Source of the DNA: Phycisphaeraceae bacterium
GTDB taxonomy: Bacteria > Planctomycetota > Phycisphaerae > Phycisphaerales > UBA1924
Reading direction: 5' to 3'
Length of the DNA: 52,565 nt
Assembly (NCBI GenBank): GCA_021297895.1
Contig: JAJTHN010000034.1
Coordinates: 1 to 52,565 of the forward strand
Under the pieces are notes generated by a model. That model was not told the DNA's origin. It saw nothing but the letters and a program-made list of their open reading frames with translations, and ran no database searches. Positions 48,186-52,565 of this stretch are shown one piece after another (position 1 is the first letter of the stretch; each line of letters opens with the position of its first letter). The position numbers and the translations under genes are program-made.

Positions 48186-50392
48186 GCGCCCGCCCCGCCT
48201 GCCTGCTCGTCGAGCAGATCCAACAGTTTCCCCGCCGCGTCGCTGATCACCGTACCCGGCCCGAAGATCGCCGACGCACCGGCATCGAACAGCGCCTGGT
48301 AATCCTGAGGCGGAATCACACCGCCGACCACCACCAGCACATCCTCGCGGCCAAGGTCCTTCAGCGCCTTAACCAGCGCCGGCACCAGCGACAAGTGCCC
48401 CGCCGCCAGCGACGACACGCCGACAACATGCACATCGTTCTCCACCGCCTGCCGCGCGCTCTCCTGCGGTGTCTGGAACAACGCGCCGATATCCACATCA
48501 AACCCCATGTCCGCGTACGCGCTGGCCACGACCTTCTGACCGCGATCGTGACCGTCCTGCCCCATCTTCGCGATCAGGATCCGCGGCCTGCGCCCCGTGC
48601 GCTTCTCGAAGGCCTCGACACGCTTGCGAACAGCCTCAACGGCGTTATTGCCCATGGCCTCGCGAGCATACACGCCGCGGATCGACCTGACCTCCGCCTC
48701 GTGCCGTCCGTAGACCTTCTCCAGCGCCATGCTGATCTCGCCGACCGTCGCCATCGCCCCCGCCGCCACGATCGCCAGTTCCAGCAGGTTGCCCGTGCCG
48801 TCCTTGGCGGCCTGAGTCAGCGCGGCGAGCGCACGCTCCACCGCCGCCGAATCCCGCGACGCGCGCAGCTTTGCCAACTGGGCCACCTGCGCCTCGCGCA
48901 CGGCGGGGTTGTCGATCTTCAGCACGTCCGGAGTCTGATCATGCTCCGGGCGGTACTTGTTCACGCCGACGACCGTCTGCAGGCCCGAGTCGATCCGCGC
49001 CTGCGTCCTGGCCGCGGCCTCTTCGATCCGCAACTTCGGAATCCCCGCCTCGATCGCGCGCGCCATCCCGCCGAGTTCCTCGACCTCCACCATGTGCGCC
49101 CACGCCCTTGTCGCCAGTTCGTGCGTCAACCGCTCGATGAAGTACGACCCGCCCCAAGGATCGATCACGCGGCACGTATCGGTCTCCTGCTGCAGAAACA
49201 ACTGCGTGTTCCGCGCGATCCGCGCCGAGAAGTCCGTCGGCAACGCCAGCGCCTCATCCAGCGCGTTGGTGTGCAGGCTCTGCGTGTGCCCCTGCGTCGC
49301 CGCCATCGCCTCCATCGCCGTTCGAATCACGTTGTTGTACACATCCTGCGCCGTCAGGCTCCAGCCGCTGGTCTGGCAGTGCGTCCGCAGGCACTCGCTC
49401 TTGGGGTTCTTCGGGTTCAGCGTCCGCACCAGCCGCGCCCACAGCAGCCGCGCCGCCCGCAACTTTGCAACCTCCATGTGGAAGTTCATCCCGACCGCGA
49501 AGAAGAAGCTCAGCCGCGGCGCAAAGTCATCCACGCTCAGCCCGCTCTTCATCCCCGTCCGCAAGTACTCAAGCCCGTCCGCCAGTGTGTACGCCAGTTC
49601 CAGATCCGCCGTCGCCCCGGCCTCCTGCATGTGATACCCGCTGATCGAGATGCTGTTGAACTTCGGCATCTTCTGCGACGTGAACCGGAAAATGTCCGCG
49701 ATGATCCGCATGCTCGGCCCCGGCGGATAGATGTACGTGTTCCGGACCATGAACTCCTTGAGGATGTCGTTCTGGATCGTCCCCGAGAGCTTCCCCACCG
49801 CCACTCCCTGCTGCTCCGCCGCCGCGATGTACATCGCCAGCACCGGAATCACCGCACCATTCATCGTCATCGACACGCTGATCTGGTCCAGCGGAATCCC
49901 GTCGAACAGCGCCCGCATATCCAGAACGCTGTCCACCGCCACACCCGCCATGCCCACATCACCCGTCACCCGAGGGTGGTCGCTGTCGTACCCGCGGTGC
50001 GTCGCAAGGTCGAACGCCACCGACAATCCCTTCTGCCCCGCCGCGAGATTCCGCCGATAGAACGCGTTGCTCGCCGCCGCCGTGCTGAAGCCCGCATACT
50101 GCCGCACCGTCCACGGCTTGAGCGTGTACATCGTCGCATACGGCCCGCGAACAAACGGCGCGATCCCCGGCAACGAGCCCATGTGCCCCACGCCCTCAAG
50201 ATCCGCCGGCCCGTACTCGGCCCGCAGCCTGATCTGCTCGGCCGTCATGGTCGACAACCCCTCGCCACCGCCCGCGCCCGCCTTCATCGCCGCGCCACCG
50301 CCGGCACCCTCAAGCGGCACCCCCACCAGGCTCGGGATCTCCGCGACCGCAGGAACGCTCACGCTCGCCATCCGTTCACGCGTCGTGCTCAC
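48182..50392 (-). CDS. mutB: Methylmalonyl-CoA mutase, large (catalytic) subunit
   Basis: 736 residues. Adenosylcobalamin-dependent isomerisation of (R)-methylmalonyl-CoA to succinyl-CoA. The TIM-barrel substrate domain begins at [25 protein letters not shown], and [16 protein letters not shown] and [19 protein letters not shown] are canonical. The C-terminal B12 domain carries the cobalt-ligating block [18 protein letters not shown], later [13 protein letters not shown] and VVVGGVIP. The GTG at 50392 overlaps the small-subunit stop (GTGA); an ATG 21 bases further in is an alternative. The first about 60 residues are Gly/Ala-rich. Confidence 0.96.
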   Translation of the reverse strand: MSTTRERMASVSVPAVAEIPSLVGVPLEGAGGGAAMKAGAGGGEGLSTMTAEQIRLRAEYGPADLEGVGHMGSLPGIAPFVRGPYATMYTLKPWTVRQYAGFSTAAASNAFYRRNLAAGQKGLSVAFDLATHRGYDSDHPRVTGDVGMAGVAVDSVLDMRALFDGIPLDQISVSMTMNGAVIPVLAMYIAAAEQQGVAVGKLSGTIQNDILKEFMVRNTYIYPPGPSMRIIADIFRFTSQKMPKFNSISISGYHMQEAGATADLELAYTLADGLEYLRTGMKSGLSVDDFAPRLSFFFAVGMNFHMEVAKLRAARLLWARLVRTLNPKNPKSECLRTHCQTSGWSLTAQDVYNNVIRTAMEAMAATQGHTQSLHTNALDEALALPTDFSARIARNTQLFLQQETDTCRVIDPWGGSYFIERLTHELATRAWAHMVEVEELGGMARAIEAGIPKLRIEEAAARTQARIDSGLQTVVGVNKYRPEHDQTPDVLKIDNPAVREAQVAQLAKLRASRDSAAVERALAALTQAAKDGTGNLLELAIVAAGAMATVGEISMALEKVYGRHEAEVRSIRGVYAREAMGNNAVEAVRKRVEAFEKRTGRRPRILIAKMGQDGHDRGQKVVASAYADMGFDVDIGALFQTPQESARQAVENDVHVVGVSSLAAGHLSLVPALVKALKDLGREDVLVVVGGVIPPQDYQALFDAGASAIFGPGTVISDAAGKLLDLLDEQAGGAGA

Positions 50393-52560
50393 AGCACCGC
50401 TCCTTCCTGCGCCAGCAGTTCGCTCAGAACCTTGACAACATCGCACCGCACAAAGATGAAGCGGTCCACACCGCTCGCGGCGTACTCCGCCTGCTTCTCA
50501 CCCGGATGCCCCGCCAGCACCACCGTCCGCGCCCCAGCGCGATGCAGCGCCGGCGCGAGCACCCCGACAACATCCGCGTACTGCGCATCGCCGCCGCAGA
50601 TCACCGCGATCGATGCGCCGCTGCCCTTGAACGCCTCGGCCAGTCCGTCCACATCCCCCTCCGCACCCACCGTGGCGAACCCGCCGGCCTCAAAGAACCC
50701 CTTGCTGTACGTCGTCCGCGCCAAGTGCTGCGCCGGCGTGCCAACGCTCGCCAGAAACACCCGCGGCCGCTGGCCGCACTGCTCCGCCAGCCGATCCGCC
50801 GCATCGCGCAGGTGCTCGAACGCCTCGCCATAAGGATGCGCCGTCAGCGCCTCGCCCAGCGTCGCGCCGACGCCGTGCGCACCGCCGATCCCGACATCCG
50901 CGATACCCGCAACCTGCCCGATGCTCGCCCCCGCCGCCGCGGCACGCCACGCCCTGGCTACCGCCGTCGTCGCGCCCGCAACATCGAGCGTCGCCCCCCA
51001 CGCGGGCCTGGCCGCCTGCACGCGCGCTGCGCACCGCACACGCAACGTCGCAAGGTCCACCGGCGCGGGCATCGGCGGCTGCTCGCCAAGGTTCGCAAAC
51101 TCGCTCACGCCGATGATCGCATCACGCCGGCTGGCGACGTTCGCCTCCCGCGGCGTGCGCGCCCGGCGCACCTGCTCGCTGATCCACCCCGACGCCAGCG
51201 CCGACATCATCCCGCCGCGAGACTCGATCTGCTGGAGAATCTCCCACGCCCCGCGAGCCAGCTCCTCGGTCAGCGTCTCAACGTAGTACGACCCGCCCGC
51301 CGCATCATTGACGCGGTGCAGGTGGCACTCTTCCTGCAGGATCACCTGCGTGTTCCGCGCGATCCGCCGCCCGAGCGGCGACGGCGATGCCCCCGGCCCG
51401 CACAGCGGCGCATCGAACGCCGTCGCCGTGATGCTGTCCGCCCCCGCGCTGGCCGCCGCGAACACGCACGAGGTCACCCGCAGGATGTTCACCCACGGAT
51501 CACGCGTCGTCAGCACACGCTTGCTCGGCCGCACGTTCATCACCATCCGCTGCGCCGCCGCATCACTCCTGCCCGCCCCCGCCACCTCGACCACGCGGCT
51601 CCACAGCCGCCGGGCCGCGCGCAGCTTCGCCATCGCCATGAACATCCCCGTCCCGATCGCGTAACTGAACAGCATCTGCCCGCACGCGCGATCGACACTC
51701 ATCCCCGCCCGCACCATCGCCCGCAGATACTCCAGCCCCGTCGCCATCGAGAACGCAAGATCCTGCGTCGCCGTCGCGCCAGCGTGGTGATACGGCGCGG
51801 TCCCCACCCGGATCGACCGCACATGCGGATACCGCTCGCCCGCCCACGCCGCCAGTTCCGCCGCAACTCGCACCGACTCCTCCAGCCCCATCGTCAGGTG
51901 CCCCTCGCGCGCCAGCACCGCCAGCGGATCGGCATTGAAGCACCCGCGGCACTGCCCCGGCGACAAACCCTGCCGCTCCCACAACGCCGCCAGCATCGCC
52001 GCACCCGGCACAAACGCCGAGCCCGCCTCCAGCCCCACCGTGATCATCCCAAGATGCACGCCGCGAAACGCACGGTCCCAGTCCGCCGCCGTCGCCAGCG
52101 ATGCGCCATCGACACCGACCAATCCATCCGCGCCGTTGCCATCGGGATCGAGCCCGCGCCGCGACGCCGCATCCAGCCGCAACTGAACGCTCGTCACGCC
52201 GTTCTCAAGATCATCGAGGATCGCCGCGTTGAGCACCTCCGGCTCCGCCTCCGCGTGCTCCTGGCGAATGTCCCACCCCGCCAGCACCGCGGCCAAAGAC
52301 CGCGCCCCACGCGTGTAAGGCGGCACCCCGCTCGCCGCTCCTTGAGCCACCGCACCCGCACCAGCCACCGCACCCGCCGCCACCGAGCGCGCCAAGTCCT
52401 CCGCCGTGTACAACGGCTTGATCGTCAGCCCCTCATACGTTCGCGTGAGCAACTTCTTCTCAAACGCGGCACCGTGAAGGTCATCCTCCACCAGCGCTCG
52501 CCACTGCTCATACGCCGGGGTCGGGAACTCACCGGCGATATCCAGCACCTTGGGCAGCAT
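50389..52560 (-). CDS. mutA: Methylmalonyl-CoA mutase, small subunit
   Basis: 723 residues. The non-catalytic partner of the heterodimeric mutase. It retains the barrel blocks [52 protein letters not shown] and [24 protein letters not shown]. In its B12-like domain the DxHxxG motif is absent ([28 protein letters not shown]), as expected for the small subunit. The N-terminus [25 protein letters not shown] is typical, so the gene is probably complete, with its ATG five bases inside the window edge. It heads the mutA-mutB-meaB unit; its promoter lies outside. Confidence 0.95.
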   Translation of the reverse strand: MLPKVLDIAGEFPTPAYEQWRALVEDDLHGAAFEKKLLTRTYEGLTIKPLYTAEDLARSVAAGAVAGAGAVAQGAASGVPPYTRGARSLAAVLAGWDIRQEHAEAEPEVLNAAILDDLENGVTSVQLRLDAASRRGLDPDGNGADGLVGVDGASLATAADWDRAFRGVHLGMITVGLEAGSAFVPGAAMLAALWERQGLSPGQCRGCFNADPLAVLAREGHLTMGLEESVRVAAELAAWAGERYPHVRSIRVGTAPYHHAGATATQDLAFSMATGLEYLRAMVRAGMSVDRACGQMLFSYAIGTGMFMAMAKLRAARRLWSRVVEVAGAGRSDAAAQRMVMNVRPSKRVLTTRDPWVNILRVTSCVFAAASAGADSITATAFDAPLCGPGASPSPLGRRIARNTQVILQEECHLHRVNDAAGGSYYVETLTEELARGAWEILQQIESRGGMMSALASGWISEQVRRARTPREANVASRRDAIIGVSEFANLGEQPPMPAPVDLATLRVRCAARVQAARPAWGATLDVAGATTAVARAWRAAAAGASIGQVAGIADVGIGGAHGVGATLGEALTAHPYGEAFEHLRDAADRLAEQCGQRPRVFLASVGTPAQHLARTTYSKGFFEAGGFATVGAEGDVDGLAEAFKGSGASIAVICGGDAQYADVVGVLAPALHRAGARTVVLAGHPGEKQAEYAASGVDRFIFVRCDVVKVLSELLAQEGAVL

Positions 52561-52565
52561 AATGG

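Overview
The window is a GC-rich, gene-dense bacterial chromosome segment that most likely comes from a planctomycete of the Phycisphaerae. Supporting traits are a PF07638/TIGR02999-type sigma factor overlapping a Hanks-type kinase with leucine-rich repeats, a secreted nuclease ending in a GC-type dockerin-like tail, an RNase HII-like paralogue, LptD, and a gene-by-gene change of strand. No phage, transposon, CRISPR array or rRNA was seen. There is one tRNA, tRNA-Leu(CAG).

Layout. 1-382: no confident gene. 383-6221 (+): GH38 alpha-mannosidase overlapping L-aspartate oxidase (nadB), then a lipoprotein. 6308-9396 (-): quinone-oxidoreductase-like MDR enzyme, kynureninase and a RidA-family protein. 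9454-10179 (+): cytochrome b561-like protein. 10182-12728 (-): E1-alpha dehydrogenase subunit, FlbD-like small protein, rhodanese/membrane protein, AhpD-like protein. 12836-13462 (+): cyclodeaminase-fold protein. 13552-17225 (-): RNase HII-like protein, RibD and a class-V aminotransferase. 17369-17452 (-): tRNA-Leu with its own promoter and terminator. 17570-19953 (-): two small unknowns and recA, which has a near-consensus promoter, a possible operator and a long leader. 20643-25496 (+): lptD and argJ.

25659-30771 (-) is the most unusual block. It is a four-gene, apparently co-transcribed unit: sigma factor, transmembrane kinase with 16 LRRs, a protein of tandem seven-residue repeats, and a small fibronectin-III-like protein. 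Two of its junctions are 4-base stop/start overlaps and a strong hairpin closes it.

30953-38111: isocitrate dehydrogenase (+); glutaminyl-tRNA synthetase, a GNAT enzyme and a serine hydrolase (-); SRPBCC/epimerase fusion (+). 38124-41642 (-): dockerin-tailed endonuclease I and a cdaA-cdaR pair for cyclic di-AMP, whose CdaA has an altered catalytic motif. 41808-44059 (+): Nfu N-domain protein overlapping mutY, then a glycosyltransferase. 44099-52560 (-): methylmalonyl-CoA module mutA-mutB-meaB, mce, carboxylase beta subunit, an 89-residue accessory protein and a biotin-carrier-like protein without the biotinyl lysine.

Two signals cut across the annotation. Seven gene starts have a TANNNT hexamer 5-6 bases upstream and no convincing Shine-Dalgarno, as expected for leaderless transcripts; other genes have a clear GGAGG/AGGAG. 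Several enzymes also carry changes at catalytic or cofactor sites (CdaA, the biotin carrier, MutY, ArgJ). All calls come from reading the sequence; no database search was run.
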